Assembly (NCBI GenBank): GCA_965263205.1
Contig: CBDHHF010000031.1
Coordinates: 1 to 64,000, forward strand
Direction: 5' to 3'
DNA: 64,000 nucleotides
DNA from: JBCCIM01 sp965263205
Lineage (GTDB): Bacteria; Bacteroidota; Rhodothermia; Rhodothermales; JAHQVL01
The notes beneath the pieces are model-generated. The model ran no database searches. It was not told where the DNA came from and was given only the letters and a program-made list of their open reading frames with translations. Positions 52,374 through 61,883 of this stretch are shown piece by piece. Each line of letters begins with the position of its first letter. The first letter of the stretch is position 1. Both the position numbers and the translations under genes were made by a program.

Positions 52374-54890
52374 CTAACTCCCCTTGATTGTAACCTCCGC
52401 GCCAAGCTGCTGCATGCGGGTGACGTATTCTTGGGCCAAATCAGGGTGCCCACTTTTAAGCAGCAACTCCAGTACTGTCGCCATACGCTGGGTGACCTGG
52501 GTTTGCTGCTGGGGGCCTGTTGCATGGGGCATAACCTGGTCAAACCAGTGCAAGCTTTGACTGATTTTGCCGGCCATACCACAAATTTGACCCATCACCG
52601 ACAGCACATCTACTGCTTGCGGTACAAAGCCCAGGCCGACAAAGATGCGCTGGGCCTGATCAAAAGCTTTAATGGCTTCATTGAGTTGGCCTTGTTCGTG
52701 CAGGATTGAGCCGATGTTGTAGAACGCATTTGCAGCGTCGGCCGGGGCATCATGTTGTGCGGCGATTTTTAGTTTTTCTTCCAGCAGCGCAAATGCGTTG
52801 GCCAGATCGCCACGCTGGCGGTGCACAAGCGCAAGGTTGCCAAGTGCTGCTGCCCGCTGCAAAGGTTGCGCTAATTCAGCGTATCGTGCAATCGCGAGGT
52901 CAAAGGCACTGGCGGCATCGTCTAACTGATTGTGGCGCCAGAGGAGGATTCCCAGCGCGTTGCTTGCTTCTGCTTCTTTGTTGAATAAGCCGGCTGCGTT
53001 GTATGCATTGCGGATATGCTCATAGAGTGGGATGGCTTTGTCAAGCTGGCCGGCTGCTTCGTGGATTTCGGCCAGTTTCCACTGACATTGCAACCGCGCT
53101 TCATCCAGATTATGCTCCATTGCCAGCGCAAGCCCCTGTTCCACACAGTTACGAGCACTATCCAGGTTACCGGTTGCCCTGGCGATGTCCGCTATGTTGT
53201 TAAGCGTGAGGATTTCATTAGGCCGGTCTCCTAATCTTCGAAAAATCGACAGGATTTCTGCATGGTATTTTTGCGCTTCTGCCGTTTTTCCCTGTCGATA
53301 ATCCACTACAGCGAGGTTGCCTAGGCAGTGCGCAATGCCGCGATCATCGCCGAGGCGTTCACGTAGCTTGATGGATTCTTGTAAACGGCTTTTTGCTTCG
53401 TCAAACTGGTTTTGTTGTTGGAGTAATTCGCCCAGGTTGTTCAGTACCTGGGCTTGTGCAACAGCATTGCCTTGCTGGCGCACAAGATCGAGTTCTTTCT
53501 CGTAACAGGTTTTTGCCTGGTCAAGGTCACCTAAAGCGGTTAGTGCCATGGCCTTGTTGTGTAAGGCGATGCCCTGTCGGTGGGTATCGTTTTGCTCGAT
53601 ACCCGCTTTGTAGTTTTTCTCAAATAGCTGGAGTGCTTGTTTGAAATTACCACGCGTCTGTAAGGCCAGGCCCAGCGTGCTTTGCAAATCTGCTTTGTCG
53701 CTAAACTGGTCGGCCGCAAGCTGTGCTATGGCCTCTTCCAATAAGGCAATGGCTTCATCCAGTGCGCCCTGGTTGATGAGGAGGTTGGCGAGGCTGTTGC
53801 TTATCACCACAAAGGCGCGCTCCGATGGCTCGGTCGTCGCGAGGACATTGCGGAGAAGGGGCAAGGCTTCAGCCGGCATCCCAACAGCAAAAGAAAGGAT
53901 ATCAGCCAGAACTAGTGCGGCACGAGCCGGGCCACGATCAGTTGCCCAGGATCGGGTATGCTGCACGATGGCATCGGAAGCCTGCTGTTTGCGTTGCGCA
54001 ATTTCATCCGGTGAAGCAGTCACTTCCTGAAAATCTGCGGGCAGCAATGAGCCAAATTGCTCAAGGAACCAGCCGGGCAATTCACCGCGCGGTGTTGATG
54101 CCCTGTCGCCATATGCCTCGCGCAAGGTAACCACGGCCTCAATGGGTTCATGGTTAGATGCATCGCGTACCAGCCAGGTGAAGCCGGCGGCCTGTTGCTG
54201 CATGGGGCGCAACCGCAGGTAATTGGGGTTACCCTCCAGATCTCCTCCCGAGAATCCCATAAAAAGCCAGGGGTACGCTGTGAGCAAGTGGTCAAGGCAG
54301 GTGACAACTGCTGGTGACAGGCCGCGCATCCGCTGGGCTAGCGTATCTACAAGCGTCAGGGGATTCGCTACGGAACCATGAAGCTTGATAAGTTGACAGG
54401 CAGGTTGATCGAATGCTGTATGGAGCGACGTTGCCAGGGTTTCGAAATGGGCCTGACTGAAATGTACGTCGAACGGTATGTCGGTTTGGGTAAATGCTGC
54501 TTCGAGGACGCGGTCGAAGTTGGTGGTAATGACGGCACGGACATGGCCGGCTTTGGCGAGTTCTGCAATTGCGAGGTGGACGGTGTTGGGGGTATCCCCA
54601 TCCAGGCAGGCCAGTACATCGAAGTACGCGTGGCCAAAATGTTTGGTGATGAGCTCGGCTTGAAACTCGGGCGGAAAGCGCCGGCTATCTCGTCGTTCGT
54701 TGATTGCTTGCGCCCAGGTATCAGCTTTTTCTGAAGATACGTAGTCCGTTACCTGAAGGCAGAGCGCACGGATCACTTCTGCATTCATTTGCCACCACGA
54801 CGGCAAACATGTGGGAGGCACCATAGAAACGCCGGCACCGCAAAAAATAACCAACCCTTTTTTGGCCTGGTCTTTCAACGTTTTTGACAT
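52374..54890 (-). CDS. SIR2-domain protein with about 12 tetratricopeptide repeats
   Basis: The 838-residue cytosolic protein has an N-terminal SIR2-like NAD-binding domain (about 1-300). The nucleotide loop is FCGAGVS (18-22), VITTNFDRVLE holds Asn124 and Asp126, and IKLHGS holds His171, the residues needed for NADase-type catalysis. From about 325 to the end run roughly 12 TPRs (for example ALHNKAMALTALGDLDQAKT, NNLGELLQQQNQFDEAKSRL, YNIGSILHEQGQLNEAIKAF). SIR2-repeat proteins include phage-defence NADases, which makes defence plausible; a signalling role is the alternative. It lies 40 bp after a transglutaminase gene. No other defence genes are near. Confidence 0.88.
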   Translation of the reverse strand: MSKTLKDQAKKGLVIFCGAGVSMVPPTCLPSWWQMNAEVIRALCLQVTDYVSSEKADTWAQAINERRDSRRFPPEFQAELITKHFGHAYFDVLACLDGDTPNTVHLAIAELAKAGHVRAVITTNFDRVLEAAFTQTDIPFDVHFSQAHFETLATSLHTAFDQPACQLIKLHGSVANPLTLVDTLAQRMRGLSPAVVTCLDHLLTAYPWLFMGFSGGDLEGNPNYLRLRPMQQQAAGFTWLVRDASNHEPIEAVVTLREAYGDRASTPRGELPGWFLEQFGSLLPADFQEVTASPDEIAQRKQQASDAIVQHTRSWATDRGPARAALVLADILSFAVGMPAEALPLLRNVLATTEPSERAFVVISNSLANLLINQGALDEAIALLEEAIAQLAADQFSDKADLQSTLGLALQTRGNFKQALQLFEKNYKAGIEQNDTHRQGIALHNKAMALTALGDLDQAKTCYEKELDLVRQQGNAVAQAQVLNNLGELLQQQNQFDEAKSRLQESIKLRERLGDDRGIAHCLGNLAVVDYRQGKTAEAQKYHAEILSIFRRLGDRPNEILTLNNIADIARATGNLDSARNCVEQGLALAMEHNLDEARLQCQWKLAEIHEAAGQLDKAIPLYEHIRNAYNAAGLFNKEAEASNALGILLWRHNQLDDAASAFDLAIARYAELAQPLQRAAALGNLALVHRQRGDLANAFALLEEKLKIAAQHDAPADAANAFYNIGSILHEQGQLNEAIKAFDQAQRIFVGLGFVPQAVDVLSVMGQICGMAGKISQSLHWFDQVMPHATGPQQQTQVTQRMATVLELLLKSGHPDLAQEYVTRMQQLGAEVTIKGS

Positions 54891-54930
54891 GAATTAGCCT
54901 CGGTACGGTGTGATGTACCTGTGCTTTTAA

Positions 54931-55719
54931 TCAAGAAGCCGAGGCGCGTACACCTGCTATTTTTCTGTTTGCTCCGCCAACCGCAAGTCTGATAAACACG
55001 CTGGTCATGGCATTGAGCTTGTTTATGCCTTTGCCATCAGCATAAAAGGCGATGATGTCAGGATAGACGCCATAGTCGGATGTTGTCAAGTCTGCTACAC
55101 TACCATCATTCAGAAACTGAGAGAAAGCATCAGACTTTCCATCCCAGTTGACAGTACCATTGCGGTGGATGCCATAACCAAGCAATCTATTTTCAGCGAC
55201 CAGTTTTGCGCGTGCAGCTTCGAAAAGCGCCGTGTCAACGATGTAGCTGTCTACTGCAATCCACCTTTCATCCAGAAATACCTCTGTATAAGAATGGTCT
55301 ACATAGCTTGTGCCCGGTGAAATGAAATCGCGTACAATACGGGTGTTGATGTTAACAAAGCGTTGGCGGGCAGGGATGCCCGCTGCACGGAGCATGGTGA
55401 CAAATAGTGTCCCTTTGGTATTGCAAAACCCGATGCCGGCGCGCAATACCTCCGAGGCCTTTTGCTTGTAAAACTTGCCGTGCCAGCCAAAGGTAATGTT
55501 GTCGCGTACGAAGTTATGGATACGCACCGCTTTTTCCCGGTCCGTTGCCGCAGTAGCAGTTAGCGAAGCCGTTTTTTTGACAATTGATGGGTGGCCCGTG
55601 TTGATGAACGTTGTGGATTGCAAGTAGCGTTGCTGATCATTCTGCGCATAGGAAGGATTTGAGGAGAGTGCAGAAACCATGAAAGAAAGCAGCAACCAAA
55701 AGATGCCGGGCTTACGCAT
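54931..55719 (-). CDS. Secreted transglutaminase-like protein
   Basis: The 262-residue protein has a signal peptide (LLLSFMVSALSSNPSYAQ) and a transglutaminase-like cysteine-protease fold: KAVRIHNFVRDNITFGWH, Cys99 in GIGFCNTKGTLF, His142 in YVDHSYTEVFL, Asp157 in WIAVDSYI. The triad is intact. Bacterial members usually act as proteases or amidases in the periplasm. It is on the same strand as the SIR2-TPR gene and 40 bp before it, but opposite locations (periplasm versus cytosol) argue against a shared task. Confidence 0.85.
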   Translation of the reverse strand: MRKPGIFWLLLSFMVSALSSNPSYAQNDQQRYLQSTTFINTGHPSIVKKTASLTATAATDREKAVRIHNFVRDNITFGWHGKFYKQKASEVLRAGIGFCNTKGTLFVTMLRAAGIPARQRFVNINTRIVRDFISPGTSYVDHSYTEVFLDERWIAVDSYIVDTALFEAARAKLVAENRLLGYGIHRNGTVNWDGKSDAFSQFLNDGSVADLTTSDYGVYPDIIAFYADGKGINKLNAMTSVFIRLAVGGANRKIAGVRASAS

Positions 55720-55828
55720 TGACGTATTGAAGTTTGAGATTCGACAATGCTACTACCCATGTATGCCGGCAGGTACCCATTTTTGTAGAAAGAAACCTTC
55801 AACTTCAAACGTACAGCCTGTATTGCTT

Positions 55829-57337
55829 CTACAGATGGATGCGGAAGCGGAGCGCGAGAGAGGCATCGTAAAAGAAGTCAGATTTGGCTACAAGCGGCTG
55901 GAATTCAAACGTGCGGTCATCCTGAAGCGGATTTCTGCTATCGCGATAATCAATCTCAAGCGAAGGAAACGCGACCACACGCAGGTCTAGTCCGATGGCC
56001 AGCCACCGGTTGATGGCCCGGGTCAATTTTGCGCCGAAGTATCCCCCAACTTCGAACGTGGAGGCATAGATGGTTTGATTTTGCGAAGCGTAAGCCGTGT
56101 AAAAACGAGCGAGTTCTGCTCTTGCGGCACGGGTGTCTATGTGGAGATAGGAAAAGGTCGGCCCAATTTCGATCCGCATCTCAGTTAAGTCGAGAAATGC
56201 TGGTTTTTGCAAGGCCTGTAACTGACGCGCTGGCGACATCAGGTTGATATTCCACAATACATCGAATGAAATACCTGATACTTGAAAGAAAGACCGATCA
56301 CTTTCGTTGGTAGACAAAAACAACCCGGGTAGGCCGTCGAGGCGTTGCGTGTCTTGCAATGGATACCTGGGACGGTAATGGAGCCGGCCAATGAGGTCTG
56401 TGCGCAGGGTAAGACTCTGGTAGTAGTCTAGTTGCAATGAGGGTGAAGCAAAAAAGATATCACGCCGGCCGCTGTCCTGGCCGTCGAAAAAGAGTTTAAA
56501 CGCTGAAGTAACGCTTGCTCCTCGTATCCGGCTTGTCATCGTGAGATCCCAGTGCCGCCACATTCGCTTGATGCGTGTTGGGCTTTCCGAACCAGCGAAT
56601 CGTGTATTGGGTTGTTGCGCCAACGTTTCAGTTATGCTAGCGGTCAGTTCTGGCGGGATGAATGAAGGCAGTGCTGCAACCTCTTTTAGAGGTGCTGTTA
56701 TGTTGGCAGAAAACGCTGTTGAGTCGTTGTAAAGCGTTGTGCCATAACTGCGTAGCAAACCCAGTTTACGCGGCACAGCTACATGCACCCGGTACAGACT
56801 TGAGCGCGGTAGAACATGGAGATTTTCGGCTGCCGGCCACTGGTTTAGCGATTTCTGCCGGGCAAGCACGAGGACGTTTTCGTCAACATACAGCAACTGC
56901 CCCTTGCGAAGCGTCTTGTCGACCAGTGTGGCGGTTACTTGCGGCGATTGCCGGTTGATATGCCATACCGGGTTTGCCACTTTGATAACGTATCCCCAGG
57001 CAACACTTTGCTCGTTATCGAACAGGGTTTCAAAGTTGTCCAGGTAGTGCTGGATAGCTGCCAATCGGTTGTTGTCCAACTCGATGACCGCTTCTGATTC
57101 CTGGTTGTTGTCAATCAGTTGCAAGCGGAGGCGATAAAGGGTTTCGTTGACTTTATAGAGCCGTCCGGACTGGAAATTGGGATAGAGTGGAAAGAGACCG
57201 AAGTAGTTGCGTTCACTGGCGTCGATGGTATCCCCGAGGCGCTCACTCAACGGCATGAGGGTGCCGGCCTGCCCCATGGCTGTATGGGACAGAATGCCCT
57301 GAAGGAGTAACAGCAAGGCGATTGTTTTGAAGTACAT
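55829..57337 (-). CDS. Secreted hypothetical protein, probable outer-membrane barrel
   Basis: The protein (about 502 residues from 57337) has a signal peptide (IALLLLLQGILSHTAMGQ). The first half is soluble-looking with strands (AVIELDNNRLAAIQHYLDN, KGQLLYVDENVLVLARQ). The second half has alternating strands with Tyr/Phe ends (LQLDYYQSLTLRTDLIGRLH, TFSYLHIDTRAARAELARFY, FEVGGYFGAKLTRAINRWLA) and finishes DASLALRFRIHL, as barrels do. I do not recognise the family. Confidence 0.65.
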   Translation of the reverse strand: MYFKTIALLLLLQGILSHTAMGQAGTLMPLSERLGDTIDASERNYFGLFPLYPNFQSGRLYKVNETLYRLRLQLIDNNQESEAVIELDNNRLAAIQHYLDNFETLFDNEQSVAWGYVIKVANPVWHINRQSPQVTATLVDKTLRKGQLLYVDENVLVLARQKSLNQWPAAENLHVLPRSSLYRVHVAVPRKLGLLRSYGTTLYNDSTAFSANITAPLKEVAALPSFIPPELTASITETLAQQPNTRFAGSESPTRIKRMWRHWDLTMTSRIRGASVTSAFKLFFDGQDSGRRDIFFASPSLQLDYYQSLTLRTDLIGRLHYRPRYPLQDTQRLDGLPGLFLSTNESDRSFFQVSGISFDVLWNINLMSPARQLQALQKPAFLDLTEMRIEIGPTFSYLHIDTRAARAELARFYTAYASQNQTIYASTFEVGGYFGAKLTRAINRWLAIGLDLRVVAFPSLEIDYRDSRNPLQDDRTFEFQPLVAKSDFFYDASLALRFRIHL

Positions 57338-57371
57338 GACAAAGGAAGGCATGGGGGATTCTGCTGATTAT

Positions 57372-57707
57372 TTACGCCACGGCGTCGTCAAAAGGGGTGA
57401 AGGCGATGTCATACCCATACGGTTTATCCCGTGGCGGCTCAACGGGGTCGGTCTGGTACACTTCGATTTTTCCAGTAATCTCAAAGCCCAGTTCTTTGCC
57501 AATCGACTGAATCATGTACCCGCACTCATCAACATTTGAGGCCCAGGATTTCATTGCCATCCAGGCAGGGCCTTGCGGGCATGCAAAGTCATTTTCTACC
57601 CGCTCCATTCTGCCTTCTGCGAGAATGGTAAAATGTTTATAAGGAGTGCGCAGTTTGCCGTACCGCAACTTGAGCTTCCAGTCGCTTTCCGGCTTCTTGT
57701 GATTCAT
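57372..57707 (-). CDS. Small conserved hypothetical protein
   Basis: The 111-residue protein begins ESDWKLKLRYGKLRTPYKHF, then TILAEGRMERVENDFACPQG, AWMAMKSWASNVDECGYMI and a C-terminal GKIEVYQTDPVEPPRDKPYG. It has no signal peptide or membrane segment. The WKLKLRYG and Trp/Cys motifs look conserved, and the size fits a single small alpha/beta domain. Its function is unknown. It stands alone between the barrel gene and the GNAT gene on the same strand. Confidence 0.7.
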   Translation of the reverse strand: MNHKKPESDWKLKLRYGKLRTPYKHFTILAEGRMERVENDFACPQGPAWMAMKSWASNVDECGYMIQSIGKELGFEITGKIEVYQTDPVEPPRDKPYGYDIAFTPFDDAVA

Positions 57708-57808
57708 GTCTGCAGACTGGCTGAGCTGTTCTTCAAAAGAAGTGACTTTAAATGTATTCGTGGCACGCGCCGCGGTTCACGTACGTCTTTTGTTACCCAA
57801 TAGCCGTT

Positions 57809-58426
57809 TCAAGCAGAAAAAGCCTGATATAACTGGTAGAGTTGCGGGTCGAGGTTTTGCTTGAGCTGCTGTTGTTTGGCTACGGGCAGTTCCATTTCGA
57901 GTACCCCGCGCTGGTGCGATAAAACGCGTGCATCGAGGGTTTTGAGTCGCTTGACGAGCGCAAATCTGTTTGCATGGATCCGCAAAGTGAACGAGGAGAT
58001 GCCGTGTAATGCAGCAATTTTGTTGAGTGCTGTCAGGAGCAGGGTACCCACGCCGTGTTGTTGGTAGGCGTCGATAACAGTAAGTGCCAGTTCGGCGCGC
58101 TGCATGTCAGCCGGCTGCCTGATAAATCGTCCAACCCCAATGCCTACCTCCTTGTTTTCCATTCGTCGAAAAACGCACAGTGCAACGTGGTTTACCTGAT
58201 CAATTTCTGTAAGGTAGGAGATTTGGGGTTCTGTTAATTTGCTCCGGTAGCTGTTGAAACGAAAGTAGCGTGAGCGTGCCGACAGCGCGCGCATGCCGGC
58301 GTGGAAGTGTTGACGGTCCTCGGGTAGAACACCACGGATTGTGACTTCAAGGCCATCCTGCAACGTACACGAAACGGGTTGTAAACACGTGGCGGCGAGT
58401 ACATGATGTTGGGGGACTTCATTCAT
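57809..58426 (-). CDS. GNAT family acetyltransferase
   Basis: From ATG 58426 the 205-residue protein has the GNAT order: VTIRGVLPEDRQHFHAGMRA, LSARSRYFRFNSYRSKLTEP, HVALCVFRRMENKEVGIGVG, AELALTVIDAYQQHGVGTLL (acetyl-CoA loop) and ALHGISSFTLRIHANRFALV. The RSRYFRF segment resembles protein-lysine acetyltransferases of the Pat group without their ligase domain. It overlaps the DUF3465 gene by 8 bp and is co-translated with it. Confidence 0.87.
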   Translation of the reverse strand: MNEVPQHHVLAATCLQPVSCTLQDGLEVTIRGVLPEDRQHFHAGMRALSARSRYFRFNSYRSKLTEPQISYLTEIDQVNHVALCVFRRMENKEVGIGVGRFIRQPADMQRAELALTVIDAYQQHGVGTLLLTALNKIAALHGISSFTLRIHANRFALVKRLKTLDARVLSHQRGVLEMELPVAKQQQLKQNLDPQLYQLYQAFSA

Positions 58427-58853
58427 AGCGATGCCCGGCATGATCGATCCATCCACCCGGGTGGCGGCCGGCGGGATCGTGGTGCGTCCAGTGTACTACG
58501 CCACCTTGCGGATTCCACTCGTACTCGCCATAAAAACTAACCTCATCTCCCTGACGCAATGCATCGATCCGAGGTGCAAGATCGATGTTATGTGCAATGA
58601 GTACGGTTTGGCCCGTTGGAAGTGTAACAATGAATCGCTGGTGCCGGCTGCCTTCGTTGTCGTCAGAAAGCAAACGGGTTACTTCGCCCGTACCTCTGAC
58701 CTGGACATCGCTTTGCTGGTTGTCAAAAGCTGCTTTGATGTGTTGTGCATCACTTGCTACGGTTTCCGTGGCAGGAAATTTACCAGGGTTTTCTTGCTGA
58801 AGGTAGATATAGGCAGCTAGCGCAAGAACGATTAGCAGGGCAATTTTTTTCAC
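58419..58853 (-). CDS. DUF3465 family protein, membrane-anchored
   Basis: The 144-residue protein has an N-terminal anchor or signal (IALLIVLALAAYIYL), then one OB-like DUF3465 domain: VQVRGTGEVTRLLSDDNEG, RHQRFIVTLPTGQTVLIAHN, IDALRQGDEVSFYGEYEWNP, VVHWTHHDPAGRHPGGWIDH. The Trp/His-rich end is the family hallmark. Activity is unknown; an OB fold suggests nucleic-acid or oligosaccharide binding outside the membrane. The gene is upstream of the GNAT gene. Confidence 0.8.
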   Translation of the reverse strand: MKKIALLIVLALAAYIYLQQENPGKFPATETVASDAQHIKAAFDNQQSDVQVRGTGEVTRLLSDDNEGSRHQRFIVTLPTGQTVLIAHNIDLAPRIDALRQGDEVSFYGEYEWNPQGGVVHWTHHDPAGRHPGGWIDHAGHRYE

Positions 58854-58936
58854 AGTGGGATACCTGAGAGGCTAAAGCGAACATGTAATATAAGACAAGT
58901 TAACACTGTTAACTAATGCTTGAACGCGTATGTTGG

Positions 58937-59494
58937 CTATTCGTTTTGTGCCAACCTTTTATTAATCTGTTCCACATGCCGATCCATGTGGGCTTCCATC
59001 ATGGCAAACATCTGACGGGTCGACATAGGACCAGAAGCTGGGTGGGTGAATACAGCCTTTTTTAAACCCTCGTCGTCTTGCTGGGCGATATACGCTCGCA
59101 GCCAGGTATGATTGGCGTGCCACCTTTTTACTAACGTGTCGAGGTCTAGCTTACCAGCAGGGCGCATATCGCGTGCGGGTACCGACACGGGAATTTTAAA
59201 GCGCAGGATACCCAGCACCATCAGATAGAAAAGGTAATTGCCGGGCGTTCGTTTGCGGTGTGGCAGTGAAGCCGGCGTCGGCATACCCCGAAAGACATGA
59301 TCTTCTGCCAGAATCATGTGCTCCACAATTTCGAGAATTGACCAGCTATCATCGGTTGGACGGTGGTGAAGCTGCGCTGCCGGCAAAGCCGCTACGCGTT
59401 CCAGTAATTGCGATTTCTGATTTTCAATGGTATCCAGCCGTGCGAGAAAAGCTGCTTTAAATGCGCTATGCACTGTGTCGTTTGGAGTGTTCAT
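58937..59494 (-). CDS. DinB/YfiT-like metal-binding four-helix protein
   Basis: The 185-residue protein has the DinB pattern: QLHHRPTDDSWSILEIVEHM with the first metal His, then a central helix and HANHTWLRAYIAQQDDEG, and the closing SGPMSTRQMFAMMEAHMDRH with the last His residues. DinB-fold proteins bind zinc or nickel and include thiol-dependent transferases; the activity here is unknown. The start codon is fixed by the helix lead MNTPNDTVHSAFKAAFLAR. It is divergent from nadE with 76 bp between. Confidence 0.85.
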   Translation of the reverse strand: MNTPNDTVHSAFKAAFLARLDTIENQKSQLLERVAALPAAQLHHRPTDDSWSILEIVEHMILAEDHVFRGMPTPASLPHRKRTPGNYLFYLMVLGILRFKIPVSVPARDMRPAGKLDLDTLVKRWHANHTWLRAYIAQQDDEGLKKAVFTHPASGPMSTRQMFAMMEAHMDRHVEQINKRLAQNE

Positions 59495-59570
59495 CAGGAA
59501 AGGCGGGTGTTCAGGAACGATTTCTTGCCAGATGGCATTCGACTCGGGACCAATATACTTGCTGCGCCCT

Positions 59571-61241
59571 ATGAAAATAGCTCTAGCTCAAATCAATCCC
59601 ATCGTTGGTGATCTTGCCGGCAATCAACAGACAATTGTAGATGTTGCGCACCAGGCGCACGCACAAGGAGCAAGCCTGGTGGTTTTTCCTGAGCTGGCTG
59701 TTACTGGATATCCGCCGCAGGATTTACTCGAAAGCGAGTTGTTTCTTGATGCCGTTGCACAGACGCTGGAAGCCATTGCGCAGGCGGTGCCGGCTGAAAT
59801 AGGCGTGTTGCTTGGCGCACCGGTGCAGAACAAAGAAAGCACAGGGAAGCGCCTCTTCAACGCCGCCCTTTTTTATGAAGGGGGCAAGCAGCTTGCGGTG
59901 ATCCGAAAGCAATTGTTGCCTACCTACGATGTGTTCGATGAAAACCGCTACTTCGAGCCGGCAGATACGTGCACGCCGTTCCAGTGGCGTGGTCTCAAGC
60001 TGGGTATTCACGTGTGTGAGGACATGTGGAATAACGAAGAGCAAGCACCGTATCATTTATACGACCAAAACCCGATTGATGCGTTGGCTGCGCAGGGTGC
60101 AGATCTCTTTATCAACATCAGTGCTTCGCCGTTCTACGTGGGGAAACATGCGGTACGGAACCGGTTGATTGCAGAAAATTGTCAGGAGCACAATCTGCCG
60201 TTTATCTATGTGAACCAGGTGGGGGCAAATACTGAAATTGTGTTCGATGGCGATAGCCGCGTGCATGACGCAGCCGGCCATTTGATTTTATCAGCACCTT
60301 CGTTTGAAGAAGCGTTGCTGGTGTGGGATATGGCAGCAGCTTCAACGCCGATAGCTGTAGCCGGCCAGTCTGAAGTTGCCCAACTGCACGATGCGCTCGT
60401 GATGGGCATCCGCGACTATTTTGAAAAAACCGATGCGTTCTCCCGTGCGCTTGTAGGGTTATCGGGCGGGATAGACTCGGCGGTAACTTGCGCGCTTGCT
60501 GTGCATGCCCTTGGTGCAGATCGCGTGGTGGGGGTAACCATGCCGTCCAAATATTCATCGTCGGGTTCAGTTGACGATTCTGTAGCGCTCGCTGAGGCGT
60601 ATGGCATTCCGTTTCATAATATCCCCATTGTGCCAGCTGTTGCAGCCTTTGATGATATGCTCGCTGGTGTATTTGATGGGACAACGCCCGGTGTGGCTGA
60701 GGAAAACATTCAGGCGCGCACCCGGGGCCTCACCTTAATGGCGTTGTCGAATAAGTTCAATTATCTGTTGCTCACAACAGGCAACAAGAGCGAGATGTCT
60801 GTTGGTTACGCTACCTTGTACGGTGATATGAACGGTGGCTTGGCTGTTTTGGCAGATGTATTCAAAATGCAGGTGTTTGCCCTGGCAGAGTACATCAATG
60901 AGGTGGCTGGCCGCGACATGATTCCGCGCAACACCATCACCAAGCCTCCTTCTGCTGAACTGCGTCCTGATCAGAAAGACGAAGATTCCCTGCCGCCATA
61001 TCCGGTGCTTGATGAAGTGCTGCGGTTGTATATTGAGGAGCAATTGGACTTGCATCAAATTGTAGAGGCCAAAGGGTGGGAAGTTGACTTTGTACACGAC
61101 TTGCTCAAGAAAGTAGACCGCAACGAATACAAGCGCCGCCAGGCACCGCCGGGGCTCCGGGTATCCAGGAAGGCTTTTGGTGTTGGCCGCCGGCTTCCCA
61201 TCGTCATGCGCTGGAATCGACCCGTGTCAGTTGAGCAGTAA
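59571..61241 (+). CDS. nadE: Glutamine-dependent NAD+ synthetase
   Basis: The 556-residue enzyme makes NAD from deamido-NAD, ATP and glutamine. The N-terminal nitrilase-type amidase has Glu41 (FPELAVTGYPPQD), Lys113 (RKQLLPTYDVFDENRYF) and Cys149 (HVCEDMWN). The C-terminal synthetase has the pyrophosphatase motif SGGIDS (298-303), TTGNKSEMSVGY and TKPPSAELRPDQKDED. Full length. ATG 59571 aligns with family starts; an upstream ATG at 59427 would run into the divergent gene. It is followed by ruvA after 29 bp. Confidence 0.97.
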   Translation: MKIALAQINPIVGDLAGNQQTIVDVAHQAHAQGASLVVFPELAVTGYPPQDLLESELFLDAVAQTLEAIAQAVPAEIGVLLGAPVQNKESTGKRLFNAALFYEGGKQLAVIRKQLLPTYDVFDENRYFEPADTCTPFQWRGLKLGIHVCEDMWNNEEQAPYHLYDQNPIDALAAQGADLFINISASPFYVGKHAVRNRLIAENCQEHNLPFIYVNQVGANTEIVFDGDSRVHDAAGHLILSAPSFEEALLVWDMAAASTPIAVAGQSEVAQLHDALVMGIRDYFEKTDAFSRALVGLSGGIDSAVTCALAVHALGADRVVGVTMPSKYSSSGSVDDSVALAEAYGIPFHNIPIVPAVAAFDDMLAGVFDGTTPGVAEENIQARTRGLTLMALSNKFNYLLLTTGNKSEMSVGYATLYGDMNGGLAVLADVFKMQVFALAEYINEVAGRDMIPRNTITKPPSAELRPDQKDEDSLPPYPVLDEVLRLYIEEQLDLHQIVEAKGWEVDFVHDLLKKVDRNEYKRRQAPPGLRVSRKAFGVGRRLPIVMRWNRPVSVEQ

Positions 61242-61270
61242 GCAGAAAGAAAGACCACCAGGGAAAAAAG

Positions 61271-61875
61271 ATGATTGCATACCTCGCCGGAAAACTTGCT
61301 GAAAAACGCCCCACAGAAGCTGTGATTGATGTGCAAGGCGTTGGCTACCAGGTACTGATTCCAACCTCGACGTACGAGAAATTGCCGGCTACGGGCGAGT
61401 CTGCAAAAGTGTTTACCTACCAGCACGTAAGAGAAGATGCACTGCTATTGTTCGGATTTGCATCGCGGCCGGAGCGCACCATTTTCGAGATCATGCTGGG
61501 CGTTTCGGGTATTGGACCCAAGTTGGCGCTTGCAGCACTCTCTGCCATGCGGCCGGCAGAATTGCGCGACAAAATTGTTGATGGCGATGCTGCATTTCTT
61601 ACCAAAATTCCTGGCGTGGGTAAAAAAGTCGCTGAGCGCATGGTTGTAGAATTGCGTGACAAGCTTATCAAGGTAGATGGACTGGGTGGCAGCAGCACTG
61701 CCGGCGGAGAAGCCGACTCTAAAAATGCTGCCCGCGCCGACGCCCTCGCCGCCCTCGAAGCGCTGGGGCTAAGCCGCGCCGCCGCTGAACGCAACCTCCG
61801 CAAAGTCCTCCGCTCCAGCCCCGGCATACAATCCGCCGGAGAGAACTCATCCGCCTTGCCCTGCGCGAGAACTAA
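61271..61875 (+). CDS. ruvA: Holliday junction branch migration protein RuvA, frameshifted near its end
   Basis: RuvA binds Holliday junctions and recruits RuvB. Domains: the OB fold (VIDVQGVGYQVLIPTSTYEK), the helix-hairpin-helix pair (IMLGVSGIGPKLALAALSAM, FLTKIPGVGKKVAERMVVEL), and an acidic linker to the RuvB-binding domain III (ADALAALEALGLSRAAAERN). The printed frame then runs past the true end into a tandem repeat. Adding one G at GG 61838-61839 gives SAGRELIRLALREN and a stop at 61873-61875, the normal 201 residues. An AGGGA ribosome site precedes ATG 61271. Confidence 0.93.
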
Positions 61876-61883
61876 GGATGAGG

